Shown here in pieces: positions 32,641 to 44,084 of a stretch of DNA of 64,000 bases (position 1 is its first letter; every line of letters begins with the position of its first letter). This DNA comes from Ahaetulla prasina (Eukaryota > Chordata > Lepidosauria > Squamata > Colubridae). Both the position numbers and the translations under genes were made by a program. The DNA is taken from positions 9,390,435-9,454,434 of the forward strand of contig NC_080541.1 in NCBI RefSeq assembly GCF_028640845.1, read 5' to 3'. A model generated the notes under the pieces. It worked only from the letters and a program-made list of their open reading frames with translations, was not told the DNA's origin and made no database searches.

Positions 32641-33035
32641 ACCAAAAGACCTCTAAGCAAACAGGAATCTAAGCTGTGGAACTCTGAGAAATGTAGTCCA
32701 GGCATATTAAGTTTCCAAGGTTGAGTAACACTGTTCAAAGGGCTTATGTCCATGTAGTTTTAGGAAATTTCCTACAGTCTAAGTTGGGTTTTTTGCAATT
32801 AAAGGTATATTATCAGTGAGCTTCATGGGTGTATTGGCTTCAAAAGCAGAATCCTGCTTTTTATAGCTTCCTTTGGAAAGAGGCAGTTGTAAAGGCTCTG
32901 TTAATTCCGAAGCGTTTTGATAGAAATGCGGAGTATTCCTTATTATTTCCTTTTGTTTATAATGCTCTTTGTGTGTCTTTTTTCCATGCAGTGTTTCTGT
33001 TCACTTTTTCGCACTGTAGCAACATGACCATAGAA
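32641..33035. other. No gene seen
   Basis: Single-copy looking AT-rich sequence without a recognisable repeat or coding frame of note. Confidence 0.4.
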
Positions 33036-33335
33036 CAGGGGTCTCCAACCTTGACAACATTAAGACTTGTGGATTCAACTCCCAGAATTCCTCAGCCAGC
33101 TTTGCCTTCAACCTTGAGCTTTGCCTTCAACCTTGAGCCTGGTGAGATTTGAGCTGTCAAATTCTTGGTAACCGACAGTCAGCAAGAAGTAGCCTGCAGT
33201 ACTGCGCTCTAACCACTGCGCCACCCCAGCAAGAATCTTACTAGACCAGAGATCTTCAACCTTGGCAACTTTAAGACTTGTGGACTTCAACTCCCAGAGT
33301 TCCTCAGCCAGCTTTGCTGAGGTTTGAGACCCCTG
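33036..33335. mobile_element. Palindromic hAT-like element carrying a SINE fragment
   Basis: Outer ends CAGGGGTCTCCAACC and GAGACCCCTG belong to the 30371-30514 family. Between them, on the minus strand (33128-33235), is a tRNA-like SINE head (gtggcgcagtggttagagcg then tcaaatctcaccaggctcaa, boxes A and B). Flanking 8-mers are diverged. Confidence 0.7.
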
Positions 33336-33427
33336 TACTAGACTAACTGCATTCTTTTAGGAACCAGCAAATAAAGGATTCCAGAGTTTGGCTTCTTTCT
33401 TTTGACCATGGAATGACTCCAAGCTAG

Positions 33428-33645
33428 ACTACCTCTTTACTATTTTATTTTATTTTATTTTATTTTATTTTATTTTATTTTATTTTATTTTATTTTATTT
33501 TATTTTATTTTATTTTATTTTATTTAATGTTTTATTTTGTTTTCTTTTATTCTTACTTTATTTTAGATTTTATTAATTTAATTTAATTTAATTTAATTTA
33601 ATTTAATTTAATTTAACATAACATAACATAACATAACATAACATC
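33428..33645. repeat. (TTTTA)n, (AATTT)n and (AACAT)n microsatellites
   Basis: Three successive pentanucleotide tracts: TTTTA to about 33530, AATTT at 33575-33613 and AACAT at 33613-33643, ending at the CR1 3' end. They look like variants of the CR1 3' tail. Confidence 0.9.
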
Positions 33646-36600
33646 AGAGTTGGAAGGGACCTTGGAGGCCTTGTAGTCCAACCCCCTGCCCAGGCAGGAA
33701 ACCCTACACCATCTCAGTCAGATGGTTATCCAACATTTTCTTAAAAATTTCCAGTGTTGGAGCATTCACAACTTCTGCAGGCAAGTCGTTCCACTTATTG
33801 ATTGTTCTAACTGTCAGGAAATTTCTCCTTAGTTCTAAGTTGCTTCTTTCTTTGATCAGTTTCCACCCATTGCTTCTTGTTCTACCCTCAGGTGCTTTGG
33901 AGAACAGCCCGACTCCCTCTTCTTTGTGGCAGCCCCTGAGATATTGGAACACAGCTATCATGTCTCCCCTAGTCCTTCTTTTTGTTAAACTAGACATGCC
34001 CAGTTCCTGCAACCGTTCTTCATATGTTTTATCCTCCAGTCCCCTAATCATCTTTGTTGCTCTTCTCTGCACTCTTTCTAGAGTCTCAACATCTTTTTTA
34101 CATCGTGGCGACCAAAACTGGATGCAATATTCCAAGTGTGGCCTTACCAAGGCATTATAAAGTGGTACTAGCACTTCACGGGATCTTTTTTTTTTTTTTT
34201 TTTATTTTATTCAAAAAGTTTTACAAAAAAATTTTTCCCCCTTTCCCACCAACCCCTCTCCCTTCACAAACCCCTCCCTCCCCTGGCTTCCCGGAAGAAA
34301 CACAAGGTATAGTTAAAAATAAAACAAACATATGCTAAAAAAATTTTTTTCCCCAAAACTATTATACCAATTCTCCCTCTCTAACTCTGACTTCCTCCTT
34401 ACATAACCAAATCCTTCAAAAAATTAACAATAAACAGTAATAAAATATATAAATCAGTAAAACAAATTATTCCTAAAATATTTAAAACCAGCTAAAGCAT
34501 AAAAATCCAATCCAGTTCAGAGAATATCTCCCTTATAACTTCTATAACCATATAACCATATAATTCCCCCCCCCAAGTCCTTCTTACATAAGATCTTTCA
34601 AGAATATTCTATTTAAAATTCAATACAACAGATTATAAAATTTATAAAAATTCAATAGAGAAAATTACAATATTATTTAATTAATTACAATATCTATTCA
34701 ACTTTAGTCCTTCCTCGTCAAAGTCCAGTATATCCAAATATCTAGTCTTTTATAATCACAAATTGCCTTTCGGGGACACTAATATTTTTGTCTATTAATA
34801 TTTTAAAAAAACCTTGTTTCAAAAATAATACTTTGGTCTCTTGCCATTTTTTTTGGTGCATTAATCTCTGTCTTTCCTTCGTTGCTCCTTTTAAAAAGTC
34901 AATCACAATATTTCCTAGTAATTCCTTATGTCCAGAAATCCAAAAATTACTGCCGTATATTCCATCAGTCCAAAAAGAGAACTCTTGGGAAACATTAAGC
35001 TTGTGAGTCTTTTCCATTTGAGGAACAATCTCCTGTAGCACAAATTCAGGCAACTCATCCAAACTGTTTAAAGAAAACTTCTTTAGATCACCTTGTTTCT
35101 TCACGATCAAATCTTCATATTTATCCACTTTTATTTGTATATCCTCCATTCCATTTTCGAATAATTGCACTGGTTAATTTGCTCCAAACTCTCATCCAAA
35201 ACGTCCCCATTTTTATCAATTTGTATTTTGAATAATTAAATACATTCTTTCTGTGTAGTCCTGTATAAAGTCACGAATCCATTCTTCTGAAAGAACCTCC
35301 ATAACAAAATTCCTGCTGAGAATCCCTTGTAAAGTACTTAAACAGCGTAATATAATCCAACAATCCACAGTCAAACACAATAAGATAAAATCTCCATTCA
35401 GTTTCGATTCAACAGCAAAGCTCCCTTTGATGTATCGCTCTGCTTTCAGTTTCTCTAAAACGAAACTGAAGGGGGGGGAAGTCAGAAAATCAAAAATACT
35501 TGCAAACCAATAATTGTTCCTCACACTCTTCCGCCTGCTTTTCGTATCCACAAAAAGAAATCAATTGTTAGCAGAAGTGGACACCCTCCTCTTTTCCTGC
35601 TTTTTCAGGAGCGCAGAGAATACTGGAGGTGGGGGAGGGGTAAATAAGGGGATTCGACCGTTCAGGGCTTTGTATTACAAAAACAAAGCCCCTAGGAGAA
35701 TCTACCCAAATCCTCCCCCTTGCTCTGTCTCTCTCTTTCAACCAGAGAGAGAAATGAAGCCGGGATCAGTTGTTAATTCCGGCTTCTACCATATTCAATG
35801 CGGAGTGCCATAAATTAGCACCCAACGAGGAGGGTGGCGCCACCCGGAAGCCACTTCACGGGATCTTGATTCTATCCCTCTGTTTATGCAGCCCAGAACT
35901 GTGTTGGCTTTTTTAACAGCTGCTGCACACTGCTGGCTCATATCTAGATGGTTATCCACTAGGACTCCAAGATCCCTCTCACAGGTACTACTATTGAGCA
36001 AGGTACCACATATACGGTACTGGTGCATTTTGTTTTTTTGGCCTAAATGTAGAACCTTACTTTTTTCACTGTTGAATTTCATTTTGTTAGATAGCGCCCA
36101 ATGTTCAAGTCTGTCAAGATCTTTCTGTAACTTGAGCCTATCTTCTGGAGTGTTGGCTATTCCTGCCAGCTTGGTGTCATCTGCAAATTTGATGAGTCCC
36201 CCATCTCTCCCCTCGTCCAAGTCATTGATGAAGATGTTGAAGAGTACTGGGCCTAAAACAGAGCCTTGGGGTACTCCACTGCATACTTCCCTCCATGTGG
36301 ATGTAGTTCCGTTGAGGACTACACGTTGAGTGCGGTTGGTCAGCCAGTTACGAATCCATCTGGTGGTGGTGCTGTCTAACCCACATTTTTCTACTTTATC
36401 TAGTAGTAGGTTATGGTCTACTTTATCAAATGCTTTACTGAAGTCCAAGTAAATTATATCAACAGCATTCCTCTGGTCTACTAATTTTGTCATTTTGTCA
36501 AAGAATGCGATAAGATTAGTCTGGCATGATCTGTTTTGACAAACCCATGTTGGCTTTTGGTTATTACTTTGTTTGCTTCTAGGTGTTCGTGATTCGTTGC

Positions 36601-37205
36601 TTGATTATCTTTTCCAGAATCTTCCCGGTATTGAGGTCAGACTGATAGGTCTGTAGTTTCCTGGATCTGTTTTTTCCTTTTTGAAGATGGGAACTACATC
36701 AGCTCTTTTCCAGTCCTCTGGCAGCTCCTGTGCTCCAGGATCTTTGAAAGATATAGTTCAGTGGTTCTGAGATCACGTCTGCCAGTTCCTTCAGAACCTT
36801 GGGGTGTAATCCATCCGGTCCTGGTGATTTGAACTCGTCTAGGGTAGACAGGTGTTCACTTAGCATTTTCTTCCCTATTTTAACTTGTGTTTCTAATCTG
36901 TTTTTTGTAGTGCTGTTTTTGATAGGTTGGATTGTTTTTTCCTTTTGTGTAAAGACAGATGCAAAATATGAGTTAAGTAGATCTGCTTTCTCCCTGTTGT
37001 TTGTCATCTTCTTGCCACTTTCTCCCAGCAATGGGCCAATTGTTTCCTTGACTTTTTTCTTGTTTTTAACATGTTGGAAGAAGCTTTTTTTGTTATTTTT
37101 TACTTTTGTCGCTAGCCTTTGTTCATTGTGAGCCTTAGCTTTCCTCACTTCATCTTTACAGGCTCGGGCTATTTGCTGATATTCTGCCTTAGTTATTTGT
37201 CCCTC
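33645..37205 (-). mobile_element. CR1 LINE with reverse transcriptase, split by an L1-type insertion
   Basis: Minus frames: 36699-37148 (ORF2 middle: VKNKKKVKETIGPLLGESGK, LDEFKSPGPDGLHPKVLKEL), 35795-36493 (reverse transcriptase: IIYLDFSKAFDKVDHNLLL, GVPQGSVLGPVLFNIFINDL, catalytic FADD), and 33704-34174 (C-terminus: VRPHLEYCIQFWSPRCKKD to KMLDNHLTEMV). Frames are shifted near 36650 and between 35868 and 36000. The interval 34188-35851 is a later insertion. No endonuclease part. (AATTT)n tracts lie on both sides. Confidence 0.92.
34188..35851 (-). mobile_element. L1-type non-autonomous element with its own ORF
   Basis: About 1.66 kb flanked by cacttcacgggatctt (34172-34187 and 35852-35867), a perfect 16-bp target duplication, with a poly-A tail on the minus strand (poly-T 34186-34203). 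The 5' end (minus) GGCTTCCGGGTGGCGCCA resembles the start of the 20117 L1 (ACTTCCGGTTTGGCACC), and the 3' end AAAACTTTTTGAATAAAATA resembles L1 tails here. No reverse transcriptase is present. A 142-residue frame (34742-35170) is charged and L1-unlike at first sight. Probably an internally deleted L1 mobilised in trans. Confidence 0.8.
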
Positions 37206-37449
37206 TTTCCATTTAATTTAATCTAATTTAATTTAATTTAATTTAATTTTGGAAAGCCTTTACAAGAACAAGATTTGAGCAGTTGGATTCAATAGTTAAA
37301 TATGGATAATACCACCAACTGTCATACTATAAGGAAATGTGTCTTCATGGAGCACCAAAAATAGAAGACATTGAATATTGTCCTGTTTGGCTGCCAATCA
37401 TTTTCCTCACTAAGGAATCAGTATTTACTGACACTACTTGATGAATTTA

Positions 37450-37975
37450 CAGACTGAGATCCATTGAGGACCTATATGCTGCACGAATCAAAAAGAGGGC
37501 TGTGAAATATCCTGGACATAAATTGTTTCAACTTCTACCCTCAAAACAACGCTACAGAGCACTGCACACCAGAACAACTAGACACAAGAACAGTTTTTTC
37601 CCGAATGCCATCACTCTGCTAAACAAATAATTCCCTCAACACTGTCAAACTAGTTATTAAGTCTGCACTACTATTAATCTTCTCATCATTCCCATCACCC
37701 ATCTCCTTCCACTTATAACTGTATGACTGTAACCTTGTTGCTGGTATCCTTAAGATTTATACTGACTGTTTCCCTATGACTATCATTAAGTGTTGTACCT
37801 TATAATTCTTGACGAATGTATCTTTTCTTTTATGTACTCAGAGAGCGTATGAACCAAGACAAATTCTTTATGTGTCCGATCACACTTGGCCAATAAAAAA
37901 TTCTGTTCTATTCTATTCTATTCTATTCTATTCTATTCTATTCTATTCTATTCTATTCTATTCTATTCTTATTTT
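37450..37975 (+). mobile_element. CR1/L2-group LINE 3' end with (ATTCT)n tail
   Basis: Carries LYAARIKKRAV- and LLPSKQRYRALHTRTTRHKN-like pieces, the 3' end CACACTTGGCCAATAAA and about 14 ATTCT units (37908-37970). 5'-truncated. Confidence 0.85.
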
Positions 37976-38254
37976 GAAACTGTAACAAAAGATTATTTTA
38001 TATCCTCCAAGGCAGATGTATGTAGTCCTTAGAACTGCTAAATTTAAAATAAGGGATGTTCAATTGAGAACGCATTTCACAGAACACATTGGGCCATTTT
38101 TCTTTTGATTTATTAAATATATATATGTCACCCATTTCCCTATTGAAACCACTCTAAGTTGCTTACAAAAGGGTAATTTTAGTTCTAGTACCACTAGAAC
38201 TAATAGTACATAATAGCTAATAGTAGTAATAGTACTAATAGTACGTGTAGTTCT

Positions 38255-38739
38255 AGTACCGCTTTACAAAGCATTAGTAACACCACACTTGGAATACTGC
38301 ATCAAGTTGTGATCACCATATTATTAAAAAAGATGTTGAGACTCTAGAAAGAATGCAGAGAAGAGCAACAAAGATGATTAGGGGACTGGAGGATAAAACA
38401 CATGAAGAACGGTTTCAGGAATTGGGTTTGTCTAGTCTAGTGAAAGGAAGGACTAGTGAAGATATGATAACCGTCTTCCAGGATTTGAGGGGCTGCCACA
38501 AAGAAGAGGGGGGTTAACCTGTTCTCCAAAGCACCGGAAAGCAGAATAAGAAGCAATGGATGGAAATTAATCAAGGAGAATATAAAATCTAGAACTAAGG
38601 AGAAATTTCTTAATGGTGAGAACAATTGAGTGGAGCGGCTTCCCTTCAGAGGTTGTGGGAGCTTCATAACCAAAAACTTTTAAGAAGAGATTGCCCAGCC
38701 ACTTTATTTATTTATTTACTTATTTATTTATTTATTTAC

Positions 38740-38810
<71 letters not shown>

Positions 38811-39350
38811 TTTTGTCACAACAATATATGTAGGTATCATACAAAAAGATTATATAGTATATAAACACATATATGAGTAAATATAAGGAGGTATAAGCTT
38901 ATATATATATAGGAAGAAGAAAAGAAAAACAATAGGACAGGAACGGTAGGCACATTTGTGCGCTTATGCACGCCCCTTATGGTCCTCTTAGGAATGGGGT
39001 GAGGTCAATAGTAGAAAGTTTTTGGTTAAAACTTTTAGGATTATGAGAAGAGACTACAGAGTCAGGTAAAGTATTCCAAGCACTGATGATTCTGTTACAG
39101 AAGTCATATTTTCTGCAATCTAGATTAAAGCGGTTGACATTAAGTTTAAATCTATTGGTTGCTCTACTATTATTGCAATTAAAGCTGAAGTAGTCTTTAA
39201 CAGGAAGGACATTACAATAGATGATTCTGTGAGTTAAACTTAGGTCTGAAATGGTACAGGACAGGGCAACCTTGGCAACTTTAAGCCTGGAGGACTTCAA
39301 CTCCCAGAATGTTTAAGCAGGGGGCTGGACTTAGAACAGCCCCAAAGTCT
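38255..39350 (+). mobile_element. CR1 LINE C-terminus, interrupted by a second LINE
   Basis: 38255-38700 encodes CR1 ORF2 C-terminal pieces (LVTPHLEYCIK-, VETLERMQRRATKMIRGLEDK-like); it resumes at 39245 (CTGAAATGGTACAGGAC) and ends near 39345 with AGCAGGGGGCTGGACTTAGA. A fragment of the CAGGGGTCTCC palindrome family lies at 39262-39310. Confidence 0.75.
38703..39245 (-). mobile_element. CR1-group LINE (second family) 3' end with (TTTA)n tail
   Basis: Minus frame 38977-39300 ends in RFNLDCRKYDFCNRIISAWN-TLPDSVV; the 3' UTR runs into about 27 TTTA units (38703-38813). Same family as 31087-31990. Inserted into the CR1 copy around it. Confidence 0.85.
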
Positions 39351-39720
39351 TCTCCTCCCCTCCCCTCTCCTCTCCTCTCCTCTCCTCCCCTCTCCCATTG
39401 AATTCCATTCCATTCCATTCTGAATTTTTGATCAATGAAAAAGCCACAACTTAGATTCAGGTGACGTGCATTGTTGTACACCGTCCAGAAGATGGCACTG
39501 TAGACTTATTGAACTGGCCCTTGACCCACTAGTGATGGTCAATTAGACATTGCCAGGGAAATTCTATTTTTGCAAATTCTTGGTGATACAACCTGCTGCC
39601 CTGTTGTTTTTAAAAGCACTGATTAGTACTTTAAATTGGACCCAGAAGCCAAGTGGCAGCCAATGTGGAAACTTCAACATAAACATGTTTCTTTCCTATT
39701 GGAGTTGTCCCATTAGAAAC
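39350..39720. other. (CT)-rich patch then anonymous sequence
   Basis: 39353-39395 is a CTCCT-rich patch and 39400-39420 a short ATTCC repeat. The rest has no recognisable feature. Confidence 0.5.
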
Positions 39721-39958
39721 CATCTTCCTTCCTTCCTTCCTTCCTTCCTTCCTTCCTTCCTTCCTTCCTTCCTTCCTTCCTTCGTTCCTTCCTTCCTTCC
39801 TTCCTTCCTTCTTCCTTCCTTCTTCCTTCTTCCTCCTCCTCCTTCCTTACTTCTTCCCCTCTCTCCTTTCTTCCTTCCTCCTCCTTCTTCTTCCTCCTTC
39901 CTCCCTCCTCCTTCCTCCTCTTCCCTCCCTCCCTCCCTCCCTCCCTCCTTCCTTCCTT
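39721..39958 (+). repeat. (CCTT)n and related pyrimidine tract
   Basis: Pure CCTT units to 39808, then mixed TTCC/TCC/CTT and a CCCT stretch. The translated Leu/Pro/Ser-rich frames here are artefacts. Confidence 0.95.
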
Positions 39959-40079
39959 TTACCTTTTTTAAAACTCTCCACTGTCTATATATGCAATTTT
40001 ACCAGATCTTGAAAAGCTCAACAGAATCAGATATGGTCAGTATCTGGACAGAAGACCTCTAGACAATTCCCCAACCAGA

Positions 40080-41240
40080 GGTTAAAATAGGCAGCTCAAG
40101 AAACATCTAAAAGATACCAAGACATTTTGAATGAAAAAGGGGGAACTCAAAACTAAACAAGAATTGAGTAGTCAAGATATTGGCATAGCATGGTGGCCAC
40201 AAGTGAAGATCCAATCTCGATATGAGAAAGATGCTAAAATGTATGGTTTTTACAAAGAATTAACCGAATTAGGTCAGATATTAACAGGGACGGATGAAAA
40301 ATTAATAAAGAAAATATATCACTATCTACTAAGTATCAAAATGGAAGGTGAGCAAGTAAAAGAGACAATAATAGTATGGGCTAAAAATTTTGGTTACACA
40401 ATAGAGTTAGATAAATGGCAGAAATTGTGAGATAGGAATTATAAATTAACGATGTCAACTGCATGTAAAGCAAATATTTCTAAAATGTTTTATAGATGAC
40501 ATTTTTCACCCACAAGGTTGGCAAAGATGTTTAAGGACACGTCCGCTAAATCTTGGAAATGTCATCAGATACCTGGTTTGTATTATCATATGTGCTGGCC
40601 ATGCCCAAAAGCAAAAAAAAATTGGACAAAAATACACACACGGTTGATAAAAAATGATAAAGCAACATATAGATTTAAAACCAGAAATATTTTTGTTGGG
40701 CATTTTACCAGATAAGTATTACAAGGGGAATACATATTTGATTCTACATCAGAGGTGGATTTCAGCAGGTTCTGACCAGTTCTGGAGAACCGGTAGCGGA
40801 AATGTTGAGTAGTTTCGAGAACCGGTAGTAAAAATTCTGACTGGCACCGCCCCCATCTATTCTCTGCCTCCCAAGTCCCAGCTGATCAGGAGGAAAAGGG
40901 GATTTTGCAGTATCCTTCCCCTGCCACACCCACCAAGCCACGCCCACCAAGCCATGCTACACCCACCAAGCTACACTCACAGAACCGTTAGTAAAAATTT
41001 TGAAACCCACCACTGTTCTACATGCATTAACTGCAGCTAGAATTGTATTTGCACAACAATGGAAAAGGGAAGTGATCCCTACAGATGAAAATGTGATTCA
41101 AAAAATACTGGAATGTGCAGAAATGGATAGACTAACACTTACAATTAAGGAATAGGAAGAAACTGAAAACTTTTTGACATGAGACTTATTTTATCAATGG
41201 CTAGTTAATAAAAACAGAAGTTAGAAACAAGTCAATGAAA
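40080..41240 (+). mobile_element. L1 ORF2 C-terminal fragment, split by a hAT-like element
   Basis: 40131-40430 (WWPQVKIQSRYEKDAK, IVWAKNFGYTIELDKWQKL), 40518-40715 (WKCHQIPGLYYHMCWPCPKAKKNW) and, after the insertion, 41016-41240 (ALTAARIVFAQQWK-like) form one L1 C-terminus. The frame is decayed. Confidence 0.85.
40750..41015. mobile_element. hAT-like miniature element inside L1
   Basis: Ends CAGAGGTGGATTTCA / TTGAAACCCACCACTG, flanked by ttctacat (40742-40749 and 41016-41023), a perfect 8-bp duplication in the L1 coding sequence. Confidence 0.92.
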
Positions 41241-41508
41241 GAAAAGGACTAATGATATAAGGGAGGTTTGTTAAAATCGATAAGCAAATATATTATTATT
41301 ATTATTGTTGTTATTATTATAGAACTAAAACCAATGCAATGAATATTGTTATAAACACTTCAATTATTATTTCCTAAAAATATTTGTACCCAGACTACAC
41401 ACTGTTTAACTAAAAATGGAATCTTTGATCGTTATAAAACAAGATAAAAATGCATATTTATAAAAAGAGCCAGTCCTAGAGGAGATCAACCCTGACTGCT
41501 CTTTAGAA

Positions 41509-41634
41509 CAGGGGTCTCCAGCCTTGGCAACTTTAAGCCTGGCAGACTTCAACTCCCAGAATTCCCCAGCTGGCTGGGGAATTCTGGGAGTTGAAGTCCT
41601 CCAGGCTTAAAGTTGCCAAGGTCGGAGACCTCTG
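41509..41634. mobile_element. Palindromic hAT-like element, 126 bp
   Basis: CAGGGGTCTCCAGCC ... GGTCGGAGACCTCTG, flanked by ctttagaa on both sides (41501-41508, 41635-41642). The arms pair almost completely around the GGAATTCC-like centre. Confidence 0.93.
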
Positions 41635-41821
41635 CTTTAGAAGGCCAGATCCTGAAGATGAAACTCAAATACTTTGGCCACCTAATGAGAAGGAAGGACT
41701 CACTGGAGAAAAGCCGAATGCTGGAAAAGATTGAGGGCAAAAGAAGAAAGGGATGACAGAGAACGAGGTGGCAGGATGGAGTCACTGAAGCAGTCGGCGT
41801 GAGCTTAAATGGACTCCAGAG

Positions 41822-41928
41822 CAGGGGTCTCCAATCTTGGTCCCTTTAAGACTTGTGGACTTCAACTCCCAGAGAATCTGGAAGTTGAAGTCCACAAGTC
41901 TTAAAGGGACCAGGGTTGGAGACCCCTG
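41822..41928. mobile_element. Palindromic hAT-like element, 107 bp
   Basis: CAGGGGTCTCCAATC ... GGTTGGAGACCCCTG, flanked by ctccagag (41814-41821 and 41929-41936). A near-perfect hairpin, one of the shortest copies. Confidence 0.93.
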
Positions 41929-42239
41929 CTCCAGAGGATGGTAGAGGACAGGAAGGCCTGGAGGAATGTTGTCCATGGGGTCGTAATGGGTCGGACATGA
42001 CTTCACAACTAACAACTAACAACAACAACAATATAAAGAAACATCCAGAAGATGACAATGGCGAAGAAACACCCAAAATGTGGTCAAATTTGGAGTTCAG
42101 ATCTATATATGAGAGTATCTATGTGCTGATTATCTTAACAGGACAACTTTTTTTTTACAGGAATGCTCAAAAAAATAATCCCCGCTGCATGAAATTGGAC
42201 TTTCCTGGAAAAACGAAAGAAAGGGGGAAAAAAAGAAAT

Positions 42240-42775
42240 GTATTCAAGGTTACAAGTTGAGACATTTACCTATATCCTCTCCCCCCCTACTTTCTCCTTA
42301 AATTCCACTCCAGCCTCCAGCCTCCACCTCACCTCCCTTTACACACCCTCATTCCTCCCACTGACCCCTCCCAAAATCTCCTGCTTGTCTTTCAGCTCGC
42401 TCTCTCTCTCTCTCTCTCTCTTGCTCTCTCTCTCTCTTTTGGCTTTGCATCTTTCCAAAGTTAGCTTCACTCCGAGCAAGAGGGATATTGAGATAGGGTG
42501 CTAAGAGGCTGCCTCCTCTCTCTCTTGCCATTTCTCTTTGAATCTGGTTTCTTTCTTTCTTTCTTTTTTAAAAAAAAGAACTTGTAAGGAGTGCCTTCGA
42601 CTCTTATGGATAGAAGAGAGTATTTTTTTCCAGCTGTCTTTTTCATTTGAAAATTGTCCCGCGCTCTGATTGGAATTGGTTTGCATTACATGCTGGCTGT
42701 AAATTTAATCTGAAGGGCTGGACTTAACCTGATTCTCCAAGAATTGCTGGAAGATTTCACCCACATAACAGGTAA
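42240..42775 (+). other. Non-repeat segment ending in a splice-donor-like site (possible 5' exon)
   Basis: C/T-rich leader (42275-42435), then a mixed unique sequence with no transposon match that I can see. It ends ACATAACAG|GTAAGAG (donor at about 42770-42777), close to the vertebrate consensus. No open frame crosses it, so it would be a non-coding first exon if real. Purely suggestive. Confidence 0.25.
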
Positions 42776-42919
42776 GAGGCATCATACAGAAGAGAAAAGA
42801 AAAGACGCTTGAGAAACCTGGAAGGTGACTAGCACTTGCTTTTTAATAACAGCTTTGGTGGGAAACGCACAAGATTTTCTTTCCGGCATGGATGTGGATT
42901 TATCTGTTTCTGCGTAGAA

Positions 42920-43435
42920 TAGAGTTTAACGAAGTTGGAAGGGACTTTGGAGGTCTTCTAGTCCAACCCCGTATATCATTCCAGACAAATCGTTATCCAA
43001 TCTCTTAAAAAAAAACCTACAGTGATGGAGCACCCACAATTTCTGGAGAAAAGTTATTCCACTGATTAGTGGAATTAGAATAGAATAGAATAGAATAGAA
43101 TAGAATAGAATAGAATAGAATAGAATAGAATAACAGAGTTGGAAGGGACCTTGGAGGTCTTCTAGTCCAACCCCCCGCTTGGGAAGGACACCCTACACCA
43201 CTTCAGACAAATTGTTATCCAACATCTTCTTAAAAACTTCCAGTGTTGGAGCATTCACAACTTCTGCAGGCAAGTGGTTCCACTGATTAATTGTTTTAAC
43301 AGTCAGGAAATTCCTCCTTAGTTCTAAGTTGCTTCTCTCCTCGATGAGTTTCCACCCATTGCTTCTTGTCCTGCCCTCAGGTGCTTTGGGGAATGGTTTG
43401 ACTCCCTCTTCTTTGTGGCAGCCCCTGAATTAAAT
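42920..43435 (-). mobile_element. Two CR1 3' ends in tandem with (AGAAT)n between
   Basis: 42920-43070 and 43135-43435 are both reverse complements of the CR1 end (GAGTTGGAAGGGAC... TCTTCTAGTCCAACCCC). The second continues to the ORF2 C-terminal blocks. 43076-43133 is (AGAAT)n, the 3' tail of the second copy. Confidence 0.85.
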
Positions 43436-43547
43436 ATGGAAGGATCTGCTGCTTCAGTCTGGTTATCTAAGTGACTCAGGTCTAGGTGACACTTCAGTTT
43501 GTAGAATCAGCTTGGTCTTCTTCTGTGCTTTTAATGCAATTGGGCCA

Positions 43548-43808
43548 ATTTTTTTTTAAATTTACATTTATATCCCGCCCTTCTCCGAAGACTCAGGGCG
43601 GCTTACAGTGTATAAGGCAATAGTCTCATTCTATTTGTATATTTACAAAGTCAATTTATTGCCCCCCCAACAATCTGGGTCCTCATTTTACCTACCTTAT
43701 AAAGGATGGAAGGCTGAGTCAACCTTGGGCCGGGCTTGAACCTGCAGTAATTGCAGGCTGCTGTGTTCTAATAACAGGCTTCTAACAGCCTGAGCTATTA
43801 CGGCCCTT
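43548..43808 (-). mobile_element. tRNA-derived SINE with L2-like 3' tail
   Basis: On the minus strand it starts with a tRNA-like head (gccgtaatagctcaggctgt) and box-B-like 'ggttcaagcc', then 'gactcagccttccatccttt', and ends TGTAAGCCGCCCTGAGTC...AAATTTAAAAAAAA. The shared GCCGCCCTGAGTC tail with the L2 copies suggests L2 mobilisation. Confidence 0.75.
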
Positions 43809-44084
43809 CATGTTGGGTTGTCTACTCGGCCTGGAGGAAAGAGAATCCGGAGCAGGTGAATGCAGGCATTGAAGAAGCTTATTTTATTAGATCAATTGAA
43901 GTGAGATAGCTACATAGCTGCTCTGACGTCTTGACCCAGGACACATTTTCAATTTGTTTCAGGAGCTGCTTTGATTGAAGGTTTCAGTGACTAGAAACAC
44001 TTTTTCAATTTGATTTTCAGGCTGCCTTCCTGTTCAGAAAGAACATATTGAGTGTCTGTAGAGATTCTCAGACATCCAGCTCAG

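Larger units (their letters stand above)
41460..42030 (+). mobile_element. BovB (RTE) LINE C-terminus with two small insertions
   Basis: The frame pieces read LEEINPDCSL, QILKMKLKYFGHLMRRKDSLEKSRMLEKIEGKRRKG, RWQDGVTEAVGVSLNGLQ and MVEDRKAWRNVVHGV, ending in a short (ACAACT/ACA)n tail. It matches 7778-8050/13833-14062 but in the opposite orientation and without the gypsy element. Confidence 0.88.

Noticed and set aside
33128..33235. A functional tRNA gene
   Set aside because: Boxes A and B are present but the acceptor stem and anticodon arm are not; it is a SINE head in an hAT-like element.
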